Source of the DNA: Agromyces sp. SYSU T00194
GTDB taxonomy: Bacteria; Actinomycetota; Actinomycetes; Actinomycetales; Microbacteriaceae
Length of the DNA stretch: 64,000 nt
Direction of reading: 5' to 3'
Assembly (NCBI RefSeq): GCF_040496035.1
Contig: NZ_JBEPJZ010000001.1
Span: forward strand, 930,001-994,000
This document shows, piece by piece, positions 10,145 to 19,143 of the stretch (the stretch's first letter is position 1; each line of letters starts with the position of its first letter). A model generated the notes under the pieces. It was not told where the DNA came from and did no database searches. It worked only from the letters and a program-made list of their open reading frames with translations. The position numbers were made by a program, and so were the translations under genes.

Positions 10145-11599
10145 GTGTCGCAGACCCAGCTCGACCCCCGCATCGACGTCGCCGAGGTCCCCGACCCGGC
10201 CGCTTCCATCGCCCTCGCGCGCGGCGTGGAGCACGACCCGGCCTGGCTCGATCTGAAGGCCGCCGCCACCGCACTGCAGGCGCTGCAGGCGAAGGACGGC
10301 TCGGTGCCCGAGGAGGCCGACCGCCCCGAGGCATCCGCCCTCGTCGACCGCGTGGCGACCGCCGTCGACGCCCTCGCCCCGCGCTTCCCGCACGACGCCG
10401 ACTACCTCGCGCAGCTGCCCCGCGACCTGCGCCGCTGGCGCGACGAGGGGCTCGGCGTGCCCGACTTCCTCGACGCGCTCGTCGCGTTCCAGCCGCAGCG
10501 GCACCGCATCGACGGGCTGCGCCACCTCGTGGTCTTCCCGATGCTCACGCAGAACGGCTCGGCCGACCGGCACCTCGAGGCGCTCGTCGTCGAGACGATC
10601 TGGCCCGAGTCGATCGCGCACCTCGAGGCATCCGACTACGGCAACGCCCTGTTCGTGAGCCTGCGCCTGGTCGACTTCACGCCCGGCTACGACACGAACT
10701 CGGCCGTGCTGTTCCCCGAGACGGTGGCGATGCGCGAGATCCCGCCGTTCACGTGGGGCGCGATCTTCCAGGACCGCGAGGCCGCCCGCTACCGCCGCGT
10801 CGTGCGCGCCGCTGCCGCCATCACGAAGCTCGACCTGCCGGCCGACGCCGAGCGCATGCTCGACGACCAGGCCCTCACCGAGCGCGTGTTCGTCATGTGG
10901 GACCTCATCCACGACCGCACCCACATGCGCGGCGACCTGCCGTTCGACCCGTTCATGATCAAGCAGCGCATGCCGTTCTTCCTCTACTCGCTCGAGGAGC
11001 TGCGCTGCGACATGACCGCGTTCCGCGAGGCGGTGCGCATCCAGCGCCGGCTCGAGGCGAGGGCGGCGGATGCCTCCGGCGACCCGCTCACCGACGTCGA
11101 GGCGTACGTGCTCGACCTCGCCCGCCTCGTGCAGTACGCGGTGATCTTCGACCGCATCTTCCGCTTCGCGATCACGGGCACGCGCGTGCGCAACTACGAC
11201 GGGCTCGGCGGGCAGCTGCTGTTCGCGTGGCTGCACCAGCGCGGCGTGCTGCACTGGACCGACACGAAGCTCGCGTTCGACTGGGAGGGCGTGCCCGACG
11301 CGGTCGTCGCCCTCGGCGACGCGATCGACGAGCTGTACTGGCGCTCGATCGACCGGCCGAAGACCGCACACTGGCTCGCGGCGTACGAGCTCGTCTCGGG
11401 CGTGCTCGAGCCGAACCCGGCATCCGCCTGGGCGCGCGGGCTGCCCGACGAGGTGCTCGCGGGCGCGCCGCGCGGCTACACCGACCTCGTCATGGACGAC
11501 GAGTTCCCCCTGTCGATGTTCTACGAGGCGCTCGAGAAGAAGATGCGCGACGTGATCGCCTCGACCGTGGGCATCACGGGCACGACCCCCGACGCCTGA
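10145..11599 (+). CDS. DUF6421 family protein
   Basis: 484 residues starting at a GTG preceded by GGAGG. I recognise the DUF6421 family, whose function is unknown. It is soluble and helical, rich in Trp/Arg/Asp. A conserved-looking core is FVMWDLIHDRTHMRGDLPFD, where HDRTH could bind a metal, followed by FMIKQRMPFFLYSLEELRCD, and later DLARLVQYAVIFDRIFRFAITG. It is followed after 70 bases by a compact SDR gene on the same strand. That pairing recurs in my memory of actinobacterial genomes and suggests a common pathway. Substrate and reaction cannot be inferred. Confidence 0.8.
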   Translation: MSQTQLDPRIDVAEVPDPAASIALARGVEHDPAWLDLKAAATALQALQAKDGSVPEEADRPEASALVDRVATAVDALAPRFPHDADYLAQLPRDLRRWRDEGLGVPDFLDALVAFQPQRHRIDGLRHLVVFPMLTQNGSADRHLEALVVETIWPESIAHLEASDYGNALFVSLRLVDFTPGYDTNSAVLFPETVAMREIPPFTWGAIFQDREAARYRRVVRAAAAITKLDLPADAERMLDDQALTERVFVMWDLIHDRTHMRGDLPFDPFMIKQRMPFFLYSLEELRCDMTAFREAVRIQRRLEARAADASGDPLTDVEAYVLDLARLVQYAVIFDRIFRFAITGTRVRNYDGLGGQLLFAWLHQRGVLHWTDTKLAFDWEGVPDAVVALGDAIDELYWRSIDRPKTAHWLAAYELVSGVLEPNPASAWARGLPDEVLAGAPRGYTDLVMDDEFPLSMFYEALEKKMRDVIASTVGITGTTPDA

Positions 11600-11669
11600 T
11601 CAGGGGCTGGCACGATCGGCCCACGATCGGGCAGGCTCGAAGGGCCAGGCCACGCGAGGGGAGACGCAC

Positions 11670-12317
11670 GTGAGCACGGACGGACGCACGGTACTGATCG
11701 CGGGGGCGACGAGCGCGTCGGGGCGCGCGGTCGCGCAGGCGCTGCTCGCCGACGGGGCGCGGGTCATCGCGGTCGGCTCGAACCGGGGGCGACTCGACGA
11801 GCTCGAGGCATCCGTGCCCGGGGTCATCACCGAACTCGCCGACCTGACCGTCAAATACGACGTGCTCGAACTGTCGATGCGCGTGCACGCCCGCATCGGC
11901 GACATCGACGGCGTCGTGCACCTGGTCGGCGGCTGGCGCGGCGGGGGCGGCATCCCGGGGCAGAGCGACGACGACTATCGCGCGCTCGAGGCGGGCTTCA
12001 CGGCGCTGCGGTTCGTGAGCCGCACGTTCTGGGACGACCTCGTGGCATCGGATGCCGGGCGCATCGCGATCGTCTCCTCCACGACGGTCGAGCAGCCCAC
12101 GGCCGGCAGCGCGAACTACAGCGCGGTCAAGGCCGCGAGCGAGTCGTGGATGCACTCGCTCGCCGACGGCTTCGCCAAGGCCGGCGACACGGGCGCGGCG
12201 ACGATCTTCCGCGTGCGCTCGCTCTCGGGGCTCGAGGACGCGCTCGCCGACGCCGTCGTCGGGCTCTGGGCAACGGAGCCAGGCGAGCTGAACGGCCGCA
12301 CCACCACGCTCGCCTGA
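11670..12317 (+). CDS. SDR family oxidoreductase (DUF6421-associated)
   Basis: 215 residues, short for an SDR. The GTG start is preceded by GAGGGGAGACGC. The cofactor motif is atypical: AGATSASGRAVA in place of TGxxxGxG with a final Gly. It is followed by HLVGGWRGG where NNAG is usual, and an active-site region IVSSTTVEQPTAGSANYSAVKAA that keeps Ser, Tyr and Lys (YSAVK). Catalysis is therefore plausible. Its place behind the DUF6421 gene suggests a shared role. Confidence 0.85.
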   Translation: MSTDGRTVLIAGATSASGRAVAQALLADGARVIAVGSNRGRLDELEASVPGVITELADLTVKYDVLELSMRVHARIGDIDGVVHLVGGWRGGGGIPGQSDDDYRALEAGFTALRFVSRTFWDDLVASDAGRIAIVSSTTVEQPTAGSANYSAVKAASESWMHSLADGFAKAGDTGAATIFRVRSLSGLEDALADAVVGLWATEPGELNGRTTTLA

Positions 12318-12355
12318 CCGGGCCGGCGCGCCCACGTCTCCTGCGCGACGATCAC

Positions 12356-12423
12356 GCCTGAGGGCGGAATCTCGCACGGAGGGCCGAAGTTTCAGCCCTC
12401 AGGCGAAGAACCAGCCCTCAGGC
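12356..12423. terminator. Inverted repeat between convergent genes, third copy over the downstream stop codon
   Basis: GCCTGAGGGC (12356-12365) pairs perfectly with GCCCTCAGGC (12395-12404), giving a 10-bp stem with a 29-base loop between the SDR (+) and the membrane gene (-). A second GCCCTCAGGC (12414-12423) overlaps the stop codon of the minus-strand gene. There is no T-run. A bidirectional terminator is most likely. Confidence 0.45.
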
Positions 12424-13107
12424 GGGTCCGGCGGTCTCCTTCGCCGCAGCTGCCTTCCGCTCGCCGGCGCTCCGCGCGCGTCCGTAGCCCCAGATCGACA
12501 CCACGAGCAGCACCACCCCGGGCGTGACCAGCCACCCCGGACCACCCGCCATGCCGGCGACCACGGCCGCGAAGCCCGCCGAGAACACGACGCCGACCCA
12601 CCACCACGACGCACCCGCGAGCGTGACGGCGCCGGCGATGGCCGCACCGACGATCGCACCGGCGATGGGCACGAGCCCGCCGATCGAGAGCACCGCCAGC
12701 ACGATGCCGACGCGATCGGGTCCGTCGGCGAGCACGAGGAACGGCACGGCGCCGATCAGCACGAGCAGCACCCCGAAGCCGAGCGATGCGATGAGCCCCA
12801 TCTGTGCGAGGTCCCTCGTGCGCATCCGGCCGAGCACGTCGGCCTCGGCGCGCTCGAGGATCCCGGAACAGCTCCCCCAGACCGGCCAGCACGCCGCGAC
12901 GAGCGCGAGGCCGCCGACCACGATCGCGTACCCGACCACGGGATCGCCGGAGCCGAGCTCGCCGATACCGGCGACGCCCAGGCCGACGACGGAGGCCCCG
13001 AGTCCCACCAAGGCCGCGACCCCGATTCCCCGGTTCACGCGACGCAGGAGCGTGATCCTCCGAAGCGATCGCATGCGGTGGATGAATCGGGCGCGGCTCA
13101 CCCGCAC
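12418..13107 (-). CDS. Multi-pass membrane protein of unknown function
   Basis: About 229 residues from the GTG at 13107 (a second in-frame GTG is at 13101; neither has a clear ribosome site). A basic N-terminus (RARFIHRMRSLRRITLLRR) precedes six to seven hydrophobic segments rich in Gly/Val/Ala, and a short Lys/Ala-rich tail (ERKAAAAKETAG) follows. No family motif recognised. It is convergent with the SDR gene and divergent from the PIG-L gene at 13257. Confidence 0.65.
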   Translation of the reverse strand: MRVSRARFIHRMRSLRRITLLRRVNRGIGVAALVGLGASVVGLGVAGIGELGSGDPVVGYAIVVGGLALVAACWPVWGSCSGILERAEADVLGRMRTRDLAQMGLIASLGFGVLLVLIGAVPFLVLADGPDRVGIVLAVLSIGGLVPIAGAIVGAAIAGAVTLAGASWWWVGVVFSAGFAAVVAGMAGGPGWLVTPGVVLLVVSIWGYGRARSAGERKAAAAKETAGPA

Positions 13108-13256
13108 ACGCTACCCGCCGGGTCGGCGCGGCGAGCCCGCCTCCACAGCGATCGCGGCGAGCGGATGCGACCGGGGTACGATTTCCCGTCCCCGGCGCGC
13201 CGACCCGAAACGACCGCGGCGGGGCATCCGCTCCACCGAACCGAAGGCACCACCCC

Positions 13257-14102
13257 ATGCGCAAGCGCACCGTCGCGCTCATCACCGTCTCCGCCGTCGT
13301 CGTCGCCGCCCTGGGCGCCGCGTACTGGGCCGGCCGCGACCTGTTCCACATGCCCACCGCCACCGGCGTCGACTCGGTGATCGGCGAGGTCGGCGGCGAG
13401 CGCGTGCTCGGCGTGTTCGCCCACCCCGACGACGAGCAGACCGTGAACGGCCTGTTCTGGCGGGCGAAGGCCGAGGACGGCGCCGAGACCGCGCTGATCA
13501 CCGCGACCCGCGGCGAGGCCGGCCACCAGGTGCCGACCGTCGCCCGGCAGGACGACCTCGGCATCGTGCGCGAGGCCGAGGCGCTGAAGAACAGCTTTAA
13601 CCTGGGCATCGACGCGCACGAGGTGTGGCACTACCCCGACGGCGGCGTGCCCGAGGTCGACGAGGACGAACTGGTCGAGCGCATCGCCGACGCCATGGCC
13701 GAGTTCCGTCCCGATGTCGTGGTCACGTTCTGGCCCGAGTCGGGCGCGACGGGCCACGCCGACCACATGGAGATCGGGCGGGCGACCGAGCTCGCGATCG
13801 GGCGGCTCGAGGCATCCGCCGGCCCCTACACCGGGCCCGACACCATCGTGTACACGATCAGCCCGACGAAGGCGCTGACGATGTTCGGCGGCGAGACCGG
13901 CGCGTTCGTCGCCGCGAACCAGCCCGACCCCGACTACGCGATGCCCGCCGAGGTGGGCAAGAAGTTCGAGGGCTGGCAGATCCACGCCTCGCAGCGCGAC
14001 TTCATGCCGGCGTCGTACATCCTGCCGACGTGGGTCATCTACGCGCTGTGGGACCACGAGTTCTACACGGTGCGCGACCTCGCGGCCGACCCGCTGGGCT
14101 GA
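13257..14102 (+). CDS. Membrane-anchored PIG-L/LmbE-family deacetylase
   Basis: 281 residues. An N-terminal hydrophobic segment (about residues 6-25) acts as signal or anchor. The PIG-L fold begins with the zinc motif FAHPDDEQTV (about 53-62) and the second zinc site GHADHM (near residue 164). Family members are zinc hydrolases that remove acyl groups from N-acetylglucosaminyl lipids or thiol cofactors such as mycothiol precursors. The extracytoplasmic location here argues against the cytosolic MshB/Mca role and for a cell-wall glycan or glycolipid substrate. TACGAT at about 13176 could be a -10 box. Confidence 0.85.
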   Translation: MRKRTVALITVSAVVVAALGAAYWAGRDLFHMPTATGVDSVIGEVGGERVLGVFAHPDDEQTVNGLFWRAKAEDGAETALITATRGEAGHQVPTVARQDDLGIVREAEALKNSFNLGIDAHEVWHYPDGGVPEVDEDELVERIADAMAEFRPDVVVTFWPESGATGHADHMEIGRATELAIGRLEASAGPYTGPDTIVYTISPTKALTMFGGETGAFVAANQPDPDYAMPAEVGKKFEGWQIHASQRDFMPASYILPTWVIYALWDHEFYTVRDLAADPLG

Positions 14103-14184
14103 GTCGGGCGGGCTGAGCCGGGCGGATGCCGGCGCGGGCGGAAACCTCCGTCGCACGGCGGATCCGCCGCCGTGCCGACGCGGC

Positions 14185-14200
14185 TAGCGTGGACCCGATG
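14185..14200 (+). promoter_or_regulatory. Candidate leaderless start: TAGCGT, 7 bases, ATG
   Basis: TAGCGT (14185-14190) fits a TANNNT -10 hexamer and stands exactly 7 bases before the kinase ATG, with no ribosome site between. The same hexamer and spacing occur before the ABC ATPase gene at 16392. Inference: leaderless transcripts. Confidence 0.4.
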
Positions 14201-15553
14201 AGCACGCCCGCCACCACGACCGCAGCGCCCGCGAGCCAGACCGACGGCGACGACTGGGTGCGCCCGTGGCCGGGGCCGCGCTCGCTGCGCGCCGACGCAC
14301 TCGGCGCGGCCGTACTCGCCGCCGGCACCGCCGTGAGCCTCGTGCTCTCCTCGGCGAGCGGGGTGTACGAGGACGCGGCCCCGGTCTGGGCGTCCGTGCT
14401 CTGGCTCGTGGCCATGACCGCGCCGCTGGTCGTGCGCCGGCTCGTGCCCGAGGTCGCGGCCGTGGTGGTCTCGGCCGCGTACATGGTGGGCATCATCACG
14501 CAGGTCGCCGAGCTGCTGTTCAGCCAGATCATCGTGTTCGTCGCGATCTACACGGTGGGCGCGTGGGGGCGTCGGCGCGCCCTGGCGAACCTCACCCGGG
14601 GCGTGATCGTCGCGGCGATGTTCGTCTGGCTGTTCTGGAACCTCATCGTCTACTCGAACGTCGCGGACTACCTGCCCGCCCTCTCGCGCGAGTTCGACGG
14701 CCTGCTCTCGCCCTACGTCGCGTTCGGGCTCATCCAGATCATCACCAACCTGCTCTACTTCGGCGGCGCATGGTACTTCGGCGACTCGGCCCATCGCGCG
14801 GCCCGGGAGCGCGCGGCGCTCGCCCAGCGCACGGAGGAGCTCGCCGCCGAGCGGCAGCGCACGGCGCGGCAGGCGGTCGCGCTCGAGCGCGTGCGCATCG
14901 CGCGCGAGCTGCACGACGTGGTCGCGCACCACGTGTCGGTGATGGGCGTGCAGGCGGGGGCGGCGCGACGCGTGCTCGAGCGCGATCCGGCGCTCGCCAC
15001 GGCGAACCTGCAGTCGGTCGAGGCGAGTGCGCGCGAGGCCGTCGACGAGCTGCACCGGCTGCTCGGCACGCTGCGGGCCGACGAGGTCGACGAGGCATCC
15101 GCCGCCGCACCTCCGGCGGAGGGCACCAGCACCCTCGGAGCGGCCCAGCTGCCGCAACTCGCCGCCGAGTCTGCGCGCGCCGGGCTGCCCACCGAGTTCC
15201 GCGCCGTCGGCGAGGAGCGGCCGCTGCCGGCCGTGGTCGACCTCACGGTCTACCGCATCGCCCAGGAGGCGCTCACGAACGCCCGCAAGCACGGCGGCGG
15301 CGCGGCGCGCGCCGACGTGCGCCTGCGCTACCTCGACGACGCGGTCGAGCTCGAGGTGGTCAACTCCGGGCTCGCGCGCGCGGCCGCCGCGACTCCGGGA
15401 CGCGGGCTCGGCCAGGTCGGCATGCGCGAGCGCGCGGCGTCGGTCGGCGGCGAGGTCGAGTTCGGGCCGCGCGCCCGCGGGGGCTACCTCGTGCGGGCGC
15501 GGCTGCCGTTGCATCCGCCCGCCGTCCCGGCTGCTGCGGAGGACGGCCGATGA
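14198..15553 (+). CDS. Sensor histidine kinase, NarL-type partner (HisKA_3)
   Basis: 451 residues. About four to five membrane segments lie in residues 30-195 with little extracellular sequence, so it probably senses within or at the membrane. A short coiled region leads to the HisKA_3 box RIARELHDVVAHHVSVM (His239 phosphorylated). The HATPase domain has the N box ALTNARKHGG and the G box GLGQVGMRERA. The ATG at 14198 is chosen because the frame upstream has no ribosome site and a -10-like TAGCGT precedes it. Its TGA stop overlaps the ATG of the response regulator (ATGA). Confidence 0.92.
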   Translation: MSTPATTTAAPASQTDGDDWVRPWPGPRSLRADALGAAVLAAGTAVSLVLSSASGVYEDAAPVWASVLWLVAMTAPLVVRRLVPEVAAVVVSAAYMVGIITQVAELLFSQIIVFVAIYTVGAWGRRRALANLTRGVIVAAMFVWLFWNLIVYSNVADYLPALSREFDGLLSPYVAFGLIQIITNLLYFGGAWYFGDSAHRAARERAALAQRTEELAAERQRTARQAVALERVRIARELHDVVAHHVSVMGVQAGAARRVLERDPALATANLQSVEASAREAVDELHRLLGTLRADEVDEASAAAPPAEGTSTLGAAQLPQLAAESARAGLPTEFRAVGEERPLPAVVDLTVYRIAQEALTNARKHGGGAARADVRLRYLDDAVELEVVNSGLARAAAATPGRGLGQVGMRERAASVGGEVEFGPRARGGYLVRARLPLHPPAVPAAAEDGR

Positions 15554-16302
15554 GCGGCGTGCGCGTGGTGGTCGTCGACGACCAGGACCTCGTGCGCGCA
15601 GGCTTCCGCACGATCCTCGACTCCGAGGACGGCATCGCCGTGGTCGGCGAGGCAGCCGACGGCGCCGCCGCCGTCGAGGTCGCGGCGCGCCTCGCCCCCG
15701 ACGTGGTGTGCATGGACGTGCAGATGCCCGGCATGGACGGCCTCGAGGCGACCCGGCGCATCACCGCGGCCACGGGCGCGACGGCGGTGCTCATGCTCAC
15801 GACCTTCAACCGCGAGGACTACCTGTTCGAGGCCCTGCGCGCCGGTGCGAGCGGGTTCCTGCTGAAGAACTCGAGCCCCGAGCAGCTCATCGAGGCGGTG
15901 CAGGTGCTCGCCCGCGGCGACGCCCTCCTGTCGCCCGACGTGACGCGCGCGGTGATCGCGGCGTTCGGCGCGCAGCCGGGGGTGCCGGCGGATGCCCCGG
16001 AGCCGGCCGAGCCCGCCCCGGCACCGCGTCCCGGTGCGGCCGGCCCGACGCCCGACCCGGGCGACCCGGCGCCCGACCCGCTGCTCGCAGCGCTCACCGA
16101 TCGCGAGGGCGAGGTGCTCGCGCTCGTCGCGGAGGGCCTGTCGAACGCGGAGATCGCCGCCCGGCTGTTCCTCGGCGAGGCGACCGTGAAGACGCACGTG
16201 TCGAAGGTGCTCCAGAAGCTCGGCGTGCGCGACCGCATCCACGCGGTGGTGTACGCCTACGAGCACGGCGTGGTGCGGCCGGCAGCCGACCCGCGGTCCT
16301 GA
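15550..16302 (+). CDS. Response regulator, NarL/LuxR family
   Basis: 250 residues. The receiver domain has VVVVDDQDLVR, the phosphorylated Asp56 in VVCMDVQMPGMDG, and the LLKN motif. The C-terminal LuxR HTH is LTDREGEVLALVAEGLSNAEIA. The two are joined by an unusually long (about 35 residues) Pro/Ala/Asp-rich linker. It is translationally coupled to the kinase by ATGA. The ABC exporter genes follow at 16392, so the exporter is its likely target, as in many actinobacterial systems responding to envelope stress or antibiotics. Confidence 0.93.
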   Translation: MSGVRVVVVDDQDLVRAGFRTILDSEDGIAVVGEAADGAAAVEVAARLAPDVVCMDVQMPGMDGLEATRRITAATGATAVLMLTTFNREDYLFEALRAGASGFLLKNSSPEQLIEAVQVLARGDALLSPDVTRAVIAAFGAQPGVPADAPEPAEPAPAPRPGAAGPTPDPGDPAPDPLLAALTDREGEVLALVAEGLSNAEIAARLFLGEATVKTHVSKVLQKLGVRDRIHAVVYAYEHGVVRPAADPRS

Positions 16303-16391
16303 CCGGGCCCCCCTCCGCCGCTCGGGGGAACCGGCACGTTCCGCCCCGCGGCGGATGCGCCGCCCGGGTGCGCGTCCGTAGCGTGATGCAC

Positions 16392-17276
16392 ATGCTCGCA
16401 CTCGACCACGTGTCCAAGTCGTACGGGGAGCGCCTCGCCCTCGACGACGTCTCGTTCACCGTCGCTCCCGGTCGCATGACCGGATTCGTCGGCGGCAACG
16501 GCGCCGGCAAGACGACCGCCATGCGCATCGTGCTCGGCGTGCTCGAGGCCGACGCCGGCACGGTGTCGCTCGATGGCCGCACGCTCACGCGCGCCGACCG
16601 CCAGCGATTCGGCTACATGCCCGAGGAACGCGGACTGTACCCGAAGATGCACGTGCTCGAGCAGCTCGTCCACTTCGCCAGGCTGCACGGCTGGTCGCCG
16701 GCACCCGCCCGGCGCAACGCCCTCGACCTGCTGGACCGGCTGTCGCTCGCCGAGCGGCGCGACGACAAGGTCGAGACGCTCTCGCTCGGCAACCAGCAGC
16801 GCGCGCAGATCGCCGCGGCGCTCGTGCACCGGCCCGAGGTGCTCATCCTCGACGAGCCCTTCTCGGGCCTCGACCCGATCGCGGTCGAGCAGGTGCAGCA
16901 GGTGCTGACCGACTTCGCGGCCGGCGGCGCCCCAGTGCTCTTCTCCTCGCACCAGCTCGACATCGTCGAGCGGCTCTGCGACGACCTCGTCATCATCGCC
17001 GGCGGCCGCATCGCCGCCGCCGGTGAGCGCGACGCGCTGCGCGACGAGCACGGTTCGCATCGGTACGAGCTGCTGCTGAACGGCGACGCGGGCTGGCTGC
17101 GGGACGTTCCCGGTGTCGACGTCGTCGAGTTCGACGGCGGCTGGGCGCTGTTCGAGGTCGACTCGGATGCCACCCGCCAGGCCGTGCTCTGCCGAGCGGT
17201 GGACCACGGCGACGTCGTCAGCTTCACCCGCGAGCAGACCACGCTGGCCCAGATCTTCACGGAGGTCGTCCGATGA
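16392..17276 (+). CDS. ABC transporter ATP-binding protein (NatA-like exporter ATPase)
   Basis: About 294 residues. Walker A is GGNGAGKTT, the region before the signature includes YMPEERGLYPKM, the signature is SLGNQQRAQIAAALVH (a SLGNQ variant typical of the NatA/YhaQ branch), Walker B is VLILDEPFSGLD and the H-loop is FSSHQLD. A C-terminal domain of about 80 residues follows. In-frame ATGs lie at 16386 and 16392. I prefer 16392 because a TAGCGT box stands 7 bases before it, as before the kinase gene. Its stop overlaps the permease ATG (ATGA). Confidence 0.9.
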   Translation: MLALDHVSKSYGERLALDDVSFTVAPGRMTGFVGGNGAGKTTAMRIVLGVLEADAGTVSLDGRTLTRADRQRFGYMPEERGLYPKMHVLEQLVHFARLHGWSPAPARRNALDLLDRLSLAERRDDKVETLSLGNQQRAQIAAALVHRPEVLILDEPFSGLDPIAVEQVQQVLTDFAAGGAPVLFSSHQLDIVERLCDDLVIIAGGRIAAAGERDALRDEHGSHRYELLLNGDAGWLRDVPGVDVVEFDGGWALFEVDSDATRQAVLCRAVDHGDVVSFTREQTTLAQIFTEVVR

Positions 17277-18436
17277 GCGCAGGCACCGCTCGCGCAGCCA
17301 CCGCCGCCCGCCCGGCGGCGCCCGGCTTCGCCACGAGCGCCTGGCTCGTCGCGGCGCGCGAGATCATGGTGCGGCTCCGCAGCGTCGCCTTCGTCGTCTC
17401 GACCGGCATCATCCTGCTCGCCGCGCTGGCCGCGGTCGTGATCGGCAGCGTCGTGGGCTCGAACGAGGAGCCGCCCGCCGTCGCCGCCCTGGGTGACGCG
17501 CAGGCGGTGGTCGCCGGCACCGACGCGCTGCAGGTCGTCGACGCCGCCGACGTCGGCGAGGCCGAGCAGCTGCTCCGCGACGGCGAGGTCGAGGCGATCG
17601 TCGCGCCGGACGCGTTGGTGCCGGAGCTGGCCCCGGAGGGCGCGGCCTCCGGCGAGCCATCCGGCCTCGGCATCACCGTGGTCGGCATGACCGAGGCGCC
17701 CTCCTCCGTCATCCGGGCGCTCTCGGTGTCTCCGAACGTGGCGCTGCTCGAGCCGACGAGCCAGGACCCCGCGCTGGTCTACTTCGTCGCACTCGGCTTC
17801 GGGCTGGTGTTCTTCATGTCGGCGTTGTCGTTCGGCCAGATCATCGCCCAGAGCGTGGTCGAGGAGAAGCAGACCCGCGTCGTGGAGATCCTGCTGTCGG
17901 CGATCCCCGTACGTGCGCTGCTCACCGGCAAGGTGGTGGGCAACAGCCTGCTCGCCTTCGCCCAGATCGTGGTGATCGCGGTGCTGGCGATGCTGGGGCT
18001 CATGCTCACGGGCCAGCGCGTGCTGCTCGGGGGCCTCGGCCCGAGCGTCGCGTGGTTCGTCCTGTTCTTCCTCTTCGGGTTCGTGATGCTGGCCGCGCTG
18101 TTCGCCGCGGCAGCAGCGCTGGTCTCGCGCTCGGAGGACGTCGGCACGACGACCACGCCGGTGACGATGCTCGTGATGATCCCGTACTTCCTCGTGATCT
18201 TCTTCAACAGCGACGAGACGGTGCTCGCGATCATGAGCTACGTGCCGTTCTCGGCGCCGATCGGCATGCCCATGCGCGTGTTCCTCGGCACGGCGGAGTG
18301 GTGGGAGCCTCCGCTGTCGCTCGTGATCCTCGTCGCGACCACCGCGCTGGCCATCCTCGTGGGCAGCCGCATCTACGGCAACGCGCTGCTGCGGATGGGC
18401 GCCCGGGTGAAGCTGCGCGACGCGCTCGGCGCCTGA
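17273..18436 (+). CDS. ABC-2 type exporter permease (NatB-like)
   Basis: 387 residues. It has the type-2 exporter plan: one N-terminal membrane segment (about residues 40-62), a large extracellular domain of about 100 residues, then five membrane segments from about residue 160. The cytoplasmic loop reads GQIIAQSVVEEKQTRVVEILLSAIP, the signature of the NatB/YhaP branch. Partner of the ATPase at 16392; the pair may export sodium, a lipid or a toxic peptide. Expression is probably under the two-component system directly upstream. A strong hairpin terminator follows at 18458. Confidence 0.9.
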   Translation: MSAGTARAATAARPAAPGFATSAWLVAAREIMVRLRSVAFVVSTGIILLAALAAVVIGSVVGSNEEPPAVAALGDAQAVVAGTDALQVVDAADVGEAEQLLRDGEVEAIVAPDALVPELAPEGAASGEPSGLGITVVGMTEAPSSVIRALSVSPNVALLEPTSQDPALVYFVALGFGLVFFMSALSFGQIIAQSVVEEKQTRVVEILLSAIPVRALLTGKVVGNSLLAFAQIVVIAVLAMLGLMLTGQRVLLGGLGPSVAWFVLFFLFGFVMLAALFAAAAALVSRSEDVGTTTTPVTMLVMIPYFLVIFFNSDETVLAIMSYVPFSAPIGMPMRVFLGTAEWWEPPLSLVILVATTALAILVGSRIYGNALLRMGARVKLRDALGA

Positions 18437-18457
18437 TCCGGGCCGCGACGGACGGCA

Positions 18458-18490
18458 CCCGGCGGGGCCCGGCTGACGGGCCCCGCCGGG
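18458..18490. terminator. Strong hairpin terminator between convergent genes
   Basis: A perfect 13-bp stem, CCCGGCGGGGCCC against GGGCCCCGCCGGG, with a 7-base loop. It lies between the stop of the ABC-2 permease (+, 18436) and the stop of the VOC gene (-, 18507), so it can serve both. No T-run, as is common in GC-rich actinobacteria. Confidence 0.75.
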
Positions 18491-18506
18491 GCGTTCCGGC
18501 GCTCGA

Positions 18507-18929
18507 TCAGGCGGAGCTCGCCGAGGCCCCGCGCATCTGGCGGATGACCTCGTCGGTCGGCTGCATCAACGCGATGATGTTGCCCTCGCTGTCGTCGAAC
18601 CACGCGCCGCGCGAGCCCTCGAAGTCGGCGACGCCGTCGACCGTCGTGAGCCCCTCGGGGAAGTCGTAGTCGTGGAAGACGACCCCGTGCGAGCGGAACT
18701 CCGCCATGTCGGCGTCGAGGTTCTCGGTCATGATCGAGAGCACGGTGTTCTTCGCGGTGCCCGAGAAGCTCGTCTCGTACACCAGCACGCTCGTGCCGCC
18801 GATCGTGTAGTAGTCGCCCGTGACGTCGGACACCGTCGGCTCGAGGCCGAACACGTCGTGCCAGAACCGGCGGGCGCGCTCGAGGTCGGATGCCGCCAGG
18901 ACGGCCGTCATGGAGGTGAGATGTGCCAT
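18507..18929 (-). CDS. VOC-family (glyoxalase/bleomycin resistance fold) protein
   Basis: 140 residues with two VOC half-modules: SDLERARRFWHDVFGLEP at the start of the first and FDDSEGNIIALMQPTDE at the end of the second, where the final acidic residue usually binds the metal. The middle (YYTIGGTSVLVYETSFSGTAKN) is typical of small lactoylglutathione-lyase-like proteins. Substrate unknown. It is transcribed toward the exporter operon and divergently from the PNPOx-fold gene at 19144. Confidence 0.88.
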   Translation of the reverse strand: MAHLTSMTAVLAASDLERARRFWHDVFGLEPTVSDVTGDYYTIGGTSVLVYETSFSGTAKNTVLSIMTENLDADMAEFRSHGVVFHDYDFPEGLTTVDGVADFEGSRGAWFDDSEGNIIALMQPTDEVIRQMRGASASSA

Positions 18930-19143
18930 GAGAATTCCTCGCTTTCCTCGGATGTCCGGAGTCTACTCTCGTGCCTGCGGCAGCTGCACCCCTCTTCCGG
19001 TCGCGTGGCTCGCGAGGGGCGAGCACCCCGGACGACCGTCCGTCCGAGCCGGTCGGGAAGCGTAGCGGCACCCGCGTCGTTACACCCGATCGGCACCTGC
19101 GTCAGGCACATCGCCCAGGCGCCCGACCCCAGGAAGGCACCAC

